Positions 21,879 through 34,306 of a DNA stretch of 63,340 nucleotides are shown here, piece by piece. Position numbers and translations under genes: made by a program. The stretch covers positions 315 through 63,654 of the forward strand of contig JAAAUF010000117.1 of assembly GCA_015499985.1 (NCBI GenBank), read 5' to 3'. The notes below the pieces were generated by a model. That model searched no databases, was not told the DNA's origin, and worked only from the letters and a program-made list of their open reading frames with translations. The first letter of the stretch is position 1, and every line of letters begins with the position of its first letter. The stretch is from Haplosporangium gracile. Taxonomy: Eukaryota; Mortierellomycota; Mortierellomycetes; Mortierellales; Mortierellaceae.

Positions 21879-23173
21879 TGAATATGGAGATGGAGGTAGA
21901 GATGTGAAGGTTAAACTTCTTTTTGGGTAGATGGACAAGTGAACAGTGAAGAGGTAAGTATATAAGTGACACAAGTGGAGTACTAGTAGTGTACAGGTAA
22001 GGAAGAAGGGAGCGAATGATACACAGGAATAGAGAAAGAAGAGAGTCTAAGGAAGATTAGCTATAGGAAGGAAGTGAGTATGAGTCTGAGTGATGAGAAA
22101 AGGGAAAGATGAGTGGAGAAGAAGAGCTGATTCCAGGATACACCATGAAGACACACACTTTGTTGGTTTGTCTGTCAGTATGTTGGTGGGGTGGACCACT
22201 CGGAAGAGAGGGAGTGTTGGCAAAGAAAGAAGACCTGATCAAAGGATATTGACCTTCTCTAAATGCATATAGGATCGCGCCTTCCGTTGTAGACTATTCC
22301 TTATTTGCAGACGTATGTTGAACTCTTTAAAACGATCCACAAGTGCAAGCGAAATCATTCTCTGCAAATGCAAAGCGAACTCCTCAGGGACAAACAACAA
22401 CACTTGCGAGAAACAGATCGGACGATTTTCAGCTGGTTTTTTATTTCATTTTTTGCACTCATTTTCTTAATCTTGCCCTTGTTCATCGTTCACCTATGAA
22501 GCAGCCTTTACAAAACAAACAAGAATAGCTCAGTTAGAACATCTGTTGTGCCAAAAAAGAACAAACCAAACAAACGTGGAAGGAAGAAAGGAAGAGATGT
22601 GAATCCCTGGCACAACCTGACAGCAGACCTGGGTCCCACTCCCTCCGAAGAGGGCGGGTCCCACTCCAGCAAGTTGTTTAAGGGAACCGGGTGTCCTAAA
22701 ACCCCTCCTTTCTCGAGGAAAGGAGTTTATTCTTATCCGATTGAAAAGTACAAATGCCAGCAAAGAAAGCTCGGCCTTCGTGGGTGCGGATGTGTGTGTA
22801 TAGGAAAGGGGAATGTAAGAGGAGGTAGATGAAGAAGATATGCTGCCTACCTTTTGTGGATATTTACAATAACAGGTTGTGAGAAAGTGGATTGGCGTGA
22901 AGAAACAAGGAAGGGGAAGGGGTAAAGGAAAAGGGAGGAAAGGAAGAAGGAAGAAGGATCGAAAATTTTTTTCGACAGAATACATTTTAAAGGTGTAATG
23001 ACTAAGCCACTCACAGTTTCCCAGCCAAAACCCTTCGCGCCACGAAAAAAGAAAAAAAAAAAGTTGGCCAACCAAGAAAAGAAGGCACCAGAAGAAAGTC
23101 TGAGCTGATCACTTCTTCTTTTCTTTCTTGTCTTTGTATTTCTAATCACCAACCACACTTACTGATCACCACC
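21879..23173. other. Divergent intergenic region between ATG13 and ZPR1
   Basis: About 1.3 kb serves as upstream region for both genes. It has purine-rich tracts and a short direct repeat of GGGTCCCACTCC (around 22633 and 22656), but no gene or RNA that I can support. Confidence 0.5.
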
Positions 23174-25409
23174 ATGGCAGAGCGCAATGACCCCACCGAT
23201 CTTGGACTCGCAGATTCCATCAACAATGCCGCCCTCTTCGACAAGAAGGAGCACCACGATGCAAACACCCCCGCGGACGGTCCTCTCTTCCAGGACATTG
23301 ACGGCGACCAGCAAGTCACCGAGATTGAATCACTCTGCATGAACTGCCACGAGAACGTACGACGTCCTTCCTTTCTCTTTCGACACTTTTCAAAGTTACG
23401 TATGTTTGTTTTTACGGGACAAAGGAAAGGGCAGCCAAATGCTAACAATCACACAAGCGGATCGATCATACCATTACATAGGGTACTACTCGCTTGTTGT
23501 TGACCCGTGTGCCTCACTTCCGTGAGGTGATCTTGATGGCTTTCGACTGTCCCCACTGCGGACATCGCTCGAACGAGCTCCAGCAAGCCAACGCCATCGC
23601 CGTTGGAGGCGCCATTTACACCTGCCAGATCTCGAACAAGGCTGATCTCAACCGTCAGCTCGTCAAGACTGACACCGCCACCGTCAAGATCCCTGAGATT
23701 GACTTTGAGATCCCTGCTCAGCGTGGACACTTGACCACCATCGAGGGTCTTCTGTCCACCGTTATTGACGACCTTGAAAGCGACCAACCCGTCCGCAAGG
23801 TAACATTTTGCTCTGTTATGGTTGATGATATTAGCTCCGGATATTTTGTCAATGATGAGATCTGCGTCATTGCGACAAGTGAATCAAAGAACTTTTAGAT
23901 TGCAAAACATGGAGGCATAAGAAGAGGGTTTCACACTCAGGAGAAAGGATAATTGTCCAGGGATGATTGTTGAAGAAGGGAAAAGGCGATGACTCGATAA
24001 GAGGCAGCGCCGCAGTCAGACGTTCTGGATCGACTTATTTGTGGCGCTGCCTTGTTTAGGTCCAGAGATTCATCCAATCTCCTAATCCTAATGACGACCC
24101 CACTAAAGACTCCTGCTTTTCCGATTTATCCATAAAATAGCACATGGATGAGGCCTTATATCTTCAGATCAAGCACATCATTGAAAAGCTCCAGGACTGC
24201 ATTGACGGCAAGACCCCCTTTACAGTAATCTTAGACGACCCCGCAGGAAACTCTTATATCGAATCATTAGACGCCCCCAACTTGGACGCCAAGCTGGATC
24301 TCTCTGTTTACATGCGCACCCGCGCCCAGGAGCGCGCTATGGGTCTCTCTGTTCCTGAGGAAGAGGAAGGAGAGGTCGCTGAGGAGGTTGTCACCGCCCC
24401 TATGCCCAAAGATCAGCAGGCTGAGCACTCAAAGCAACAGCACTGGGAGGCCGGTTTGACCGCTGCCGACAAGACTGTCGCCACTGAAGAGAAGAAGGTC
24501 GAGGCCAAGGATGAGGAGGACAAGAAGGTTGATTCTGACTCTGACTCTGAAGAGGAGGACGATGACGTTCTGCCCGATGTGTTGTCGTTCCCCGCTAACT
24601 GCTCGTCCTGCAACGCTCCCAGCGACACTAAGATGCACATTTTGGACATTCCTCACTTCAAGGAAGTGATCATTATGTCGACTACATGCGACGAGTGTGG
24701 TTACAAGAGCAACGAGGTTAAGGCTGGAGGACCCGTCAGCGAGTTTGGAAAGCGCATCATTCTCAAGATCGAGGACTCCGAAGACATGAGCCGCGACATC
24801 CTCAAGGTACAACTCGTTGCCATCATCAAGTATGAGTTATGAATGCCTGTTGTTCCTCCTGCATGTCCTCGGCATGAAGCTAACTCATTGCGATGTTTTG
24901 ATTCTAAAAATTAGTCGGAAACGTGCGGATTGTCGATCCCCGAGATTGATTTGGAGCTGAACTCTGGAACATTGGGCGGACGATTCACAACCGTGGAGGG
25001 ATTGTTGCGTCAGGTGCACGACGAGCTCTCGAGCAAGGTGCCCGCCGAGTCGGAGGATCAGCCCGAGCGTCGTCGTGTGTTTACAAAGTTCTTGGACAAG
25101 CTGGAGCAGGTCATGTCGCTGGAGATCAAGTGCACGTTGATCTTGGACGACCCTCTCGGTAACTCGTACCTCCAGAACTTGTATGCCCCCGAGCCCGATC
25201 CCGCTATGACTATTGAAGAGTACAAGCGTACGTTTGAACAGAACGAGGATCTGGGATTGAACGATATGCGTTTGGAGAATTATGAGGGTATTGAAGATGA
25301 GCAACACCATGCTGTTCAATCTGAGGCCGAGGAGGAGCCGGAGGAGTTGACGGAGGAACAGAAGGAGGCTGAGGAGATCTCGGGCGATGGTGTCTCTGGC
25401 GGTCATTAG
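23174..25409 (+). CDS. ZPR1: Zinc finger protein ZPR1
   Basis: ZPR1 binds translation elongation factor eEF1A and shuttles between cytoplasm and nucleus. Four exons (23174-23356, 23482-23799, 24141-24806, 24915-25409) join in frame to 553 residues. The tandem ZPR1 architecture is clear. A first C4 zinc finger (CMNCHEN...CPHCGHRSNE) is followed by an alpha-beta domain (VKIPEIDFEIP, LTTIEGLL, FTVILDDPAGNSYIESL). A second finger (CSSCNAPSD...CDECGYKSNE) precedes its own copy of the domain (IPEIDLELNSG, GGRFTTVEGLL, LILDDPLGNSYLQNL). An acidic Lys/Glu/Asp linker separates the halves and an acidic tail ends the protein. Intron 2 (341 nt) is unusually long for this window. The start at 23174 lies in a CACCATGG context. 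Confidence 0.95.
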
Positions 25410-28400
25410 ATGCAATTTGTAGGCTTAAATATCGAAATAGAACAAAAAATGTACAAATCGCGAAGTGCTCTGCTGTGTTTGTGAATCGAAAAAAAAAAAT
25501 TGAGTGTACTTGGCCGTGATGTTTTACTTGTGGCGACAGTTCATTTCCACTCCTTCTCAATCCTTAGCTCTTTCTTCTCCCAAAACCACACTTGACCCTC
25601 TTTTGTCATTCGTTTTTCTTCCCTTTGTTATCTATTCTTTTTTCCCTTCACCCTTTCTTCTTTTTTATTTTGTTCTCAATGCCATTACTCTTCCTGGCAC
25701 GGTTAATCAAATGACCAACTAATCATGATTGTCCCTCTTTTCGTTTCTAGCAACTAATTGTAGATGACCCGACGATTGCTCGGGCGACTTCTCGACAGCC
25801 GCTGTAAGCGGCATTCAGAAAGGTGATAAAGGACAGCGTCTTGTTTGTTGGTTTGGTGGTAGCGAACCATTGGGTACCTGCATATTACCTATGATGATGT
25901 CCTATTCTTGGCGCGCAACCTTCTTAATCTTCCTTTCTTTGACTTGATTTGTTTTTGTCGAAAGTAATTTGCTGATTTAAAAAAACGATGCGTAGAAACG
26001 CTTTCCGTTTTTATTATTTGACTGATTCTCGGTCATTGATTGTAATTTCGTTTCACTTCGCTCACTATGAATCTTACGCGTTCTTGTATTTGTTCGCGTT
26101 GTCTTCGCCTTTTATCAATGACCAAAAAACATACATTATTTCTTCGTAAAGAAGAAGATAGGTGTGGTACCCGGCTTAATGGAGTAAGTGAAAGAGACAG
26201 AGACAGTCAAGTACTCTGATAAAAAAAAAAAGTCCCGGTTTGTGCCTGTCTATACATCTCGTCGACTGCCAGAAAAAAAAGTAGGCAGCCAGTAACCGAT
26301 TGAAAAATCGGCATAAGACTCTTTTTGCTTTTATTACTTCCAGCCCTGCATATTTATTTATTTTTATATTCTCTTCACCTTTCACTGACAAAAAAATAGC
26401 AAAAGAGATGGACACGCTTATGCCTCTTCAATCCTAATATCTCTCCCTCTCCTTCACTTACTCTCTCCCTCTTTTTTCCTATCCTTCGAGTGCGAACGCT
26501 TTTTTGCTTGCACCTGACCCTATCCGAAAACATCCTGAGGAAAAAATCTAGCAAAACGTCTCCCTCTCTCACAACCTCCAGAAAAAAATTAAGCCCTAGA
26601 TTTTTTTTATGCCTTAGACCAGGAGTAACGACGGATAGATTTTGTTGTCAGCTGTAGAAAGTTTGCTTAACATAATTGACAAGGCTTAACCAAATATATC
26701 AATCCGTCGTGACCTCTGCCTCGGACAGCGAGGAATTTGTATTCAGTTAGGTAGGAGTTATTCAAGTCCGAAGTCCGAGTGGCAGATAGGTTGAAAGTAA
26801 GGGTGAGTGGGAGATGAAGGAGAGGATAAAAGAGAGGATAAAGGTCGAACTGATCAGAGATAATGCTGAAGAAAAGATAAAGGCACGGCTGATTTGTTGA
26901 CTTGTGTCCTTTAGTTTGAAATGGAAAGTGTTCCTGGCGCTTGTTTGTGTGGGATGAAGATGTGTCAAGGGATAAGGCCCAAAAATGGAATATGGGCGAA
27001 CTCTCGTTGTCACAAATCACGATCGCGATAAGGAAGAAGAACCACCTATGAGTAAAATTTATTATTTTGGAAGAGAGAGGACTGAACTGGGTATAGGAGG
27101 AAGAATGAAAGGATAAGAACGCACTCCTTACATTCTCGGGAAAATACGCGATCTTCAAAAATCGTGACAGAGGGACAGCCAGCACTAAAAAGCACACACT
27201 CGTACAAGCGTAAAGAGTAATAAACAAACATGACATTCATGTCATACATGGAGATAGCATTATCGATCGAGAGTTGGGTTAAAGTTGAGGAGGGAAGATA
27301 TTGGTCATGGTTTGTCATCGAAAAGGTTGTAGAACGACCGGACTCCTTGGATTCAATTTTTTGTATGGCAAAGGAAAAGGGAACAGGCAGACCGGCAAAA
27401 AGAGGCGACCTGCAAGCTGCAAGCAAACGTTTGAACGAGTAAACAAAGAAGCACGACCAACTCATTTCCATGGGCTGCGAGCAAAAGCAAACGGACAACA
27501 TGAAGAATTTATCGATATTCCACACATCTCCTGACTTCATGCACTGCGCCTACACACCATCCTATCTCCTCCGCTTCTTGTGTTTCGCCATAGAAACCTC
27601 TTCCTCTTCTACTTCTTCTCAACCAGCATTGCATGGGCTCGGTCTTGTTAAGGTATGAACCCACGATTCCCCTTGCATCTGCGCCAGAAGCAGGAACAGG
27701 CGGGAACAGCAACCTGTTTGCTCTTTTTTTTTGCACCCAACACACGACCCTCTTATCCCTTCTAGCGGAATCAGAGAGAAGTTCGTTGAATAAAATAAAG
27801 AAAAATAACTCCCACGTTGTGTCACCAACCTTTTATATACATTTTCGATCAAAAGAAAGTAAAAAAAGAAGGGTAAAGGTTATCGATCGACTGTGTTCCC
27901 TTTCTCTGTTCTTCTCTCGCTCCTCATTTGCGTGATCGGTGTTCTGCAAACCATCGTGTGAAAATGAAGGAACAGGCAAGTCAGAAAGAAAGAAATAAAG
28001 GGTTGTGTAGGAAGCTAAGAGAATGGAAAATGAGGCGAAATTGGACTTTTGGTCATGTCTGTCGATTTTTTTGTTTTTATTGTCGTTCAAATAGAATGAT
28101 GGGAAGTGTGGGTCTGTATGGAAAGGAAGGAGGGAGAGGATCGGATTTGATTTTTTCTCAGTAACAAAATAGTAATGCACAAACACAACTCATGAACACG
28201 AACCATGAGCAAAGAAACATAATTTTCTACATCCCCTCTACTGTACCACGGTGTCAATTGTCTATGTGCTCAATTGCTTAGAGTAATGTCGGAAGAACAT
28301 GGGACAGGCCTCTTCTTCTCATCTTTCACATTTTTTTGATCGAGCGCTCAACGTGGGGGAAGGGAGAGTAGGATGACGAGAATAGAGAGGTGAATGGCAT

Positions 28401-30252
28401 GGCGGTGGAAGGAAGGAGTTTAAAAAAAATCATATCACTTTTTCACTTGTCTACCTCGTTGGTTCCCGTTCAAACCTTACGCGCACGCGGAAAGCGAACG
28501 AGCTCTTGGGAAAATATACCTCACCGTCTAATATGCATACACAACGAGGTCCAAAGAAAAGAAAAAAAAAAAGATACCGTCCGTCCTTCAGAGCAATCGA
28601 GAAAACAACAAAAAAAAGAAAAGAAACCTGTAATGACAAGAAAAATAAGATGGAATAAGAAGGAAGGGAACGGATAAAGGCACTTTCGCAAACTATGAAA
28701 ATGGCCGGCCCGCACCAACGCACACAATAATAGCAGCAAAACTCTTCGGATCTCTGGCTCATTTTCTGCCAACTTCTTTTCATGTCCAAACATCTGTTTA
28801 AGGAAAGATTATTTTTGCGGAGAAGTAACATTATTTTTGTATTCCATCCCGGATGCTCTTGTGCCCCTAGTCACTCTCGTCAATAAGAAAAATCAAGCAA
28901 AGGAAGGGAAGGGGCGGTATGGGAACTGGGCGCAATGGCCTGTCGACTTTTTTCAATTGCGATCAAAGTTGCACCTTGCACAGAACATCAGGGAAAGAAG
29001 GGCGAGGGAAGGGAAGTGGGGGGAAGGAAGGGAGGAAGGGAAGGCATTCAGCCGTGAAGAATAGGATGCACAAAAGAAACGAGTCAAAAAAAAAAAATAG
29101 TATGAACAGCGCAGCAGCCAACACAATACAAATCCCTAGCAACACAAACAGATACAAGGTTCACAACTCTATACTTGCTTGCTCGCTCGCATTCGACCAA
29201 GGATTTCTCCGGGGGAACAACAGCCTCGTTCTTCGTTCCTTCTTTTCTTCGTTCTTCAAGGAGTCTAGTCTCGACAGACGAATAGGGCGTGAAAAAGATA
29301 TTGAGTTTGGGCAAGTGCACACACTCAATCGCATCAATTGAAGGAAATGCACGAGCGGGTCAGACTCCCGAAAGAAAAAAAAAAAAGCAGAGAAGGGGAT
29401 GAGGAAAAAGAAAAAGAAAAAACGCACCTAGGTTCATTGGTCAAGGAAGTAAAAAAAGAAAATAAGGTCAAGAGATCCTTGGAAAAAAAACATGCTGGTA
29501 TAATGTATAAATTAGGGGTGTGCGTGTACACAAGGAGCGGACGTGTTCAGGTCAACGTATGTTTTTTTGATGTGGAGGGGCAAGAGGGAGAAAGATATGT
29601 AACAAAAACTGGTTGTGCGCGTATCTCGTAGGTCTATATTCCCTTACCCACCATTCCGCTTATTTTTTTGACCCTTCCAAAAAAAAAAAAAAAAAAAAAG
29701 TTGCAGTTCACTTGCCTTTTTTGTTTTTGGATGTACCCTTTGAAACTCGGTCTTTGACGCCTCCCTTCGTCTTGTCAAGGAATACGAAAACAAAAAGGTA
29801 CAATGGAAATGGAACGTAAAGGAATGCAGGGGAAGAATGCGTCGAGAAAACATTTTTCTTGAACGAACAAAGAAGGTCTTATCTCAGAAGGAGTCATTTC
29901 TTGTCGTTCTTTATTTTTTTCTTCTCGTCCCTTCTTTAAGCTCCTTCTCTTTTCGCCCCTTGAACACATAGACTTTTGTTCTATGCAACAACGGACGCGA
30001 CATGTTCCGAGCTCATTGTTTAAGCAAAAATAGGCGTCACCTTACCAAAAGTAAGAGAGCGCCATTTTTAATGTCTAGACTTGTTCGATGTGTGTTCATC
30101 ACCAATTGGTTGGAAGAGGGTGGATGGATACACTCATTTATTACTGCTAAGAATAAAGGAGTGAACTTTAGGAAGAACAGACTGCTGACAAATTCAGCGG
30201 TGTGATGCAAATCAAAGCGATTTTTTATTTTTTAATTTTTCGCTCCCCGAAG

Positions 30253-30260
30253 ATGACACC
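30253..30260 (-). promoter_or_regulatory. Outlying GGTGTCAT copy, reverse orientation
   Basis: ATGACACC on the plus strand, in the longer form GATGACACCCC. This is the same extended word as in the cluster at 31836-32071. Function unknown. Confidence 0.35.
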
Positions 30261-31835
30261 CCTTTTCTATTGTTTGAACCCACTGAATGTCCGGAAAGGG
30301 AAACGATTCCTTCTTTTATTTCTTCCATCCAGATGGCGCCGGGGAACTGGGTTCACTAACCATGGGTGGGTCAAGTTCAACGAAAGAGTCGAGGGTGTCA
30401 CACTCCTCTGGTCAAAAAAAAACAACTTTAAGCAGTCATTTGACACTCAACTTGATGCCGCAGTCCTATCGCACAGAAGCGTAACGACACCCTCTCCTTC
30501 CTTGAAAAAAGGCTGCGCAGATCGTGCAATTGGGAAATTGTCCATCGAAAAGACAAAAAAAAAAGAGATGGAGTAAGGGGAGAGGGAAAAGTGTCAATCG
30601 TTACTCTTCTGTTGGACAAGAGCACGTCAAACGAAATAAACGACAAAACACAGGTGTAACAACACTTTTGTAGGTAGTCAATTTATTTTGACGCCATCCA
30701 TCCAGTGTTCCTTTCTTCTAGAAAACGGAGATTGAACAACGAGGCAACATTTACGAGCGATCGTCCCCCTCTTTTCCTTTTCCCCTGAGCGGGACTCGAA
30801 CACAAGGAGTGGATAGCACTCTCACTCACTTGCACACAGTTCACTCATAACGCTCTTTTATATCAATTGAAGACATTTACACCAGTGTTTTTCGGATATA
30901 TCAGAACTCCTTTGTTCACGGGGTGAGAAAGGAACAAAACATGCAGCACATAAGCGAAACCCACAGTTTGCGGGGAAAGAAAATAACAAATAGAAAGAGG
31001 TGTCATGCATCGAAAAAAGTGAGTTTTTATTTTTCGCACTCCTGTCGGGGTCGGACCAATTGGAGAGGTACCGACCAACTACCTTTTCTAGTCAGTCAGT
31101 CAGCCCGCCAGGGCGGAGCTGGTTAAATGGAGTAAAAGTAAAAACAGGCAGCATGCCATTCAAGGGAAATTGAGTCTCTCCGCTTGGCTTTTCATTGGCG
31201 CCCATCCCAGCAAAGTGTTTTTTTTGTATTCGTTGCCTCTCTGGGCAGTTTGCAAGGTTAACTCTGCGCAGACGAAAAAAGGAACAGAATGGGACTCTTA
31301 TTCTTTTTATTCTTTTGGAGTTGGAGGGACAACGATATATCCAAGGTTACTTACAGGCGGTATCGGACTAAAGCAGAGAAGGAAGAAAGGATTCCCGATG
31401 AGTGCTGCCTTATCATGCTAGGGAAAGCTCTCTTCCTATCTTCAACCCAAGAGGCCGGTGGTTATCTGGCTGTCAGATTGACTCTTGAACAACAATATCA
31501 TGGTTCATATCAGCAACAACAAAAAATAGCTTTTTGAACAGGTCAGATATAGATGCGATGGCTCCTCATTTTTGTTCTATTCTACTACTTCAACAACTGT
31601 CAAAGCGACTGAGCTGTAGGGAGATGTTTTAAAGGTGAGATGGCCCTCCCTTCCTCACCGATGAGTGCGAGATTCATAGTTTATTCCGTTCCTACAAGCT
31701 GGGGATGAAGATCCCAGCTTCCTCGTGGTGGAAGTCGTGTCCGTGGGCCAGCAGCTGTGAAAGTGGAGAATCGGGGCCTCATGAATTTTTGTTTGATTAT
31801 TAATCCGGCGCGATAAAATTTATTGCTTTGACTGG

Positions 31836-32071
31836 GGTGTCATAGTAGGGTGTCATACTAAAGAGCGGTGGAGGGATAGGGTGTCATTATGGGTGTCATT
31901 TTCAGCATGAACACAAATCAATTGTGAACAAAGGAGAAGGGGGTGTCATCGAAGGTGTCATTTGGCATATATTTGCCCAGTCGAAGAGAAAAAAACAATG
32001 CAGCCAAATCTCATTTGAACAAGGAAAGAAGGGGGTGTCATAGGAGGATAACGAGAAGGGAGGGGTGTCAT
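31836..32071 (+). repeat. Cluster of eight GGTGTCAT octamers
   Basis: Identical octamers start at 31836, 31849, 31880, 31892, 31942, 31954, 32034 and 32064, all in the same orientation. Seven of the eight are preceded by another G. The first six form three pairs with starts 13, 12 and 12 bp apart, slightly more than one helical turn. The sequence between copies is not conserved, so this is not an ordinary tandem repeat. It looks like a multi-site binding array for a DNA-binding protein upstream of the arrestin gene. The factor is unknown. Confidence 0.75.
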
Positions 32072-33157
32072 CGAACCAGTCTTTGAGTGGCTAACAAAGG
32101 AAGGATCAATCGAGATGAAGGAAAAGTCGAACAAGAACCTTTCTCCTTCAAGCTTGGACTTGTTGTACCGCTGTACCGAGAGGAGGCGATATGATGGGAT
32201 GGATGTGTCATAACAGGAGTAACTCTGCCTCCACACAAGGGTGTGTTTACCATGACCATCGCCACTGGAACCCTATCAACAAAAACGAAAAGACCAACAA
32301 ACAAACAACGGTGAATATTTTAGTCAACCATACGCCTTAGCGCAGTAGCCGGCGTTGCGTTGTTGATAGAAATGATGCTTAGAAGAAAAATCGCACGGCA
32401 GTGTCAAGCCACAGTTACTAACACATCTATCTTTCTTATATAGAAGCCGTCCATGCTTCTTTTCTAAACAGCAAACGTTTAATACACACCGCCACCTCTC
32501 TTTTTGCAGCTCTTTTGTGAGCCATGCTCATCATAATTGACCACGCCGCTTGGGATGGCTGGATCTATTTTGTTACTTCTCCCTTTTGTAATACAGTACC
32601 AACGAGGAACGAGGAATTGATCTCATTCCCTACATAAGTAAAAAGAAAACACAAGAGCATGTACGACGACAACAAGGGACGATCAAGGGTCGTTTTGTGT
32701 GCGAGAGAGAAAGAACAGGGAGACGCAGGAGCAAAGGGGTTGCAGACAAGACAATTGCGAGGGGAAAAAAAAAGAAAGAAAACGCGATCTGCCATGTATG
32801 TTCCGTTGGCCTGTGTAAGAAGTGGTATGGGAAAGAGAGTGATATAGGAAGAACAAGTGTGGGGCTGAGTCCGTTGCAGTTGCAGTTAGTTCTATGTAGG
32901 CCAGGCGGCCAAAGGCAAAACGCATTTAGCTACACCCACTTGTGTGTCTGACAATGAGTGTATTCACATATTAGTAATTGCAGAGAGTAAAAGATAGCAT
33001 CAAAGTGAATAGAAATGAGAAAAGAGGGGGTTGTGTATTTGTCAGTGGTGTTGTCAATTGACACCTTTTTTCTTTTGTTTCACTTTGACCTTGGGTGGGA
33101 GTAGCGTGGTATTTTGTTGCGGTGGCAAGTCGTATTGTGCTCTAATGAAAAAAGAAG

Positions 33158-33165
33158 GGTGTCAT
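33158..33165 (+). promoter_or_regulatory. Outlying GGTGTCAT copy
   Basis: The same octamer in the context AGGGTGTCATCG, about 550 bp upstream of the putative TATA box of the arrestin gene. Confidence 0.35.
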
Positions 33166-33410
33166 CGCTATGTGCGCCGCGCTGATTCATTCCTTTTTCT
33201 GTTCGAATTGGATGAAATAGGGAATTGCGATTGAATGGAAACGATTAGTATTCATCGGGGAATAATGTATTTTGAACTATACACGATTGGCGCATGGCTG
33301 AATGCGGTGTTGTATACATTTTGCACGACTGTGCAATTTGAAGAGTATATAGAGGATGACTCGAAAACCTTGTTTATTCTTGCCTTCCGCTATTGTTTGT
33401 GCTCTCGTCG

Positions 33411-33418
33411 ATGACACC
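33411..33418 (-). promoter_or_regulatory. Outlying GGTGTCAT copy, reverse orientation
   Basis: CGATGACACCCC on the plus strand, the reverse complement of GGGGTGTCATCG found in the cluster, about 290 bp upstream of the putative TATA box. Confidence 0.35.
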
Positions 33419-33702
33419 CCTCTTTTTCCTTTCTTTCTTGTCGGTGCTGATTTCTCCTTCGTAATTGTATTCAATGGAGCTGAAATTATACTTGCTTGTT
33501 CGTTTGTTTGTTTGTTTGCCTTATCCTTTTCTTGTTTACTTGCTTTGTTTGTAAGTATGCTGTAAAGACGTGTGAGCGCGCATTGATTGCCTGACTGGGT
33601 GTGTGTGTGTTTGTCCAGGGTGATCGCCTTCATCCCCTTCCTGTTTTCTTTGCACCTCTCTTATCCCCTTCCTGTTTCCTTCGCAGGCAAGCAAAAAAGT
33701 CG

Positions 33703-33710
33703 TATAAAAG
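33703..33710 (+). promoter_or_regulatory. Putative TATA box of the alpha-arrestin gene
   Basis: TATAAAAG is followed by an A/C-rich leader. It lies about 600 bp upstream of the ATG at 34307, so a long 5' UTR is implied. Confidence 0.4.
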
Positions 33711-34126
33711 CAGATCCCTGCGCCCACTTTCTCCTTCTAAAAGACAAAAAGAAAAAAAGTGAATTATCCATTGTCACAACTCTCATTCACATCGATATCA
33801 AAGCATACTTTGCATACATAACAACCAACAACAACCAGTCATACATACACGCAGCAATAACAGCCGTCCATACATAAAACCATAAAAAATAGCAACATCC
33901 ACATCGCCTTTATAACAAACCACCAACAACCAAAAAAAAAATAACAAAATAACAATCAAAATCCCTATTTCTTTCGTTCAGCATCCTTTCACTACCTTCT
34001 CATTTTTCAATCCCACACTCGTAAACAACTCATCTCCTCTCGTTCACTCTTGACAAAGACCGTCAGACAGCCTTTTCACCACAACCGATTACCTTTTCTT
34101 CTCGCATCCCTTGTTCTCGCAAACAG

Positions 34127-34246
34127 GTAATTATCATCTCAATTGATCCAAGCATCTCATCTTCATTCTTTCGCTGCAATAATCGCACACGCCCAACCCC
34201 GCGACCATGCATCGCTCACTTCCTCCTCACTTTTCATTGTTCATAG
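34127..34246 (+). other. Probable 5' UTR intron of the alpha-arrestin gene
   Basis: CAG/GTAATT at 34127 and a pyrimidine-rich acceptor TTGTTCATAG ending at 34246 define a 120-nt intron. Its removal takes out the upstream ATG at 34207, whose reading frame would otherwise overlap the main start. Confidence 0.45.
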
Positions 34247-34306
34247 ACCCTCTTCTTCTCGACACATACCCTTTCCCCGCTTTCAACAACAATAACTTCA
34301 CCAACA

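Larger units (their letters stand above)
25410..34306. other. Long region without recognisable genes
   Basis: Almost 9 kb between ZPR1 and the arrestin gene contains only short, compositionally biased frames on both strands, many poly-A/T and GGAAG-type tracts, and a 21-base A run at 29679-29699. I found no protein domain, tRNA or rRNA. It does contain the GGTGTCAT cluster (31836-32071) and, at its right end, a TATA box and leader for the arrestin gene. A spliced non-coding transcript or a very long upstream control region are possible. Confidence 0.55.

Noticed and set aside
22525..22560. tRNA D-arm-like string TAGCTCAGTTAGAAC
   Set aside because: Nothing downstream can form an anticodon arm or T-arm; a chance match or a very old tRNA-derived fragment.
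25795..25815. GCCGCTGTAAGCGGC hairpin
   Set aside because: Short and isolated, with no gene context that needs a terminator; expected by chance in this much sequence.
30781..30860. tRNA-like T-arm on the minus strand (TTCGAGTCCCGC)
   Set aside because: The T-stem does not pair and no D-arm, anticodon stem or acceptor stem can be formed.
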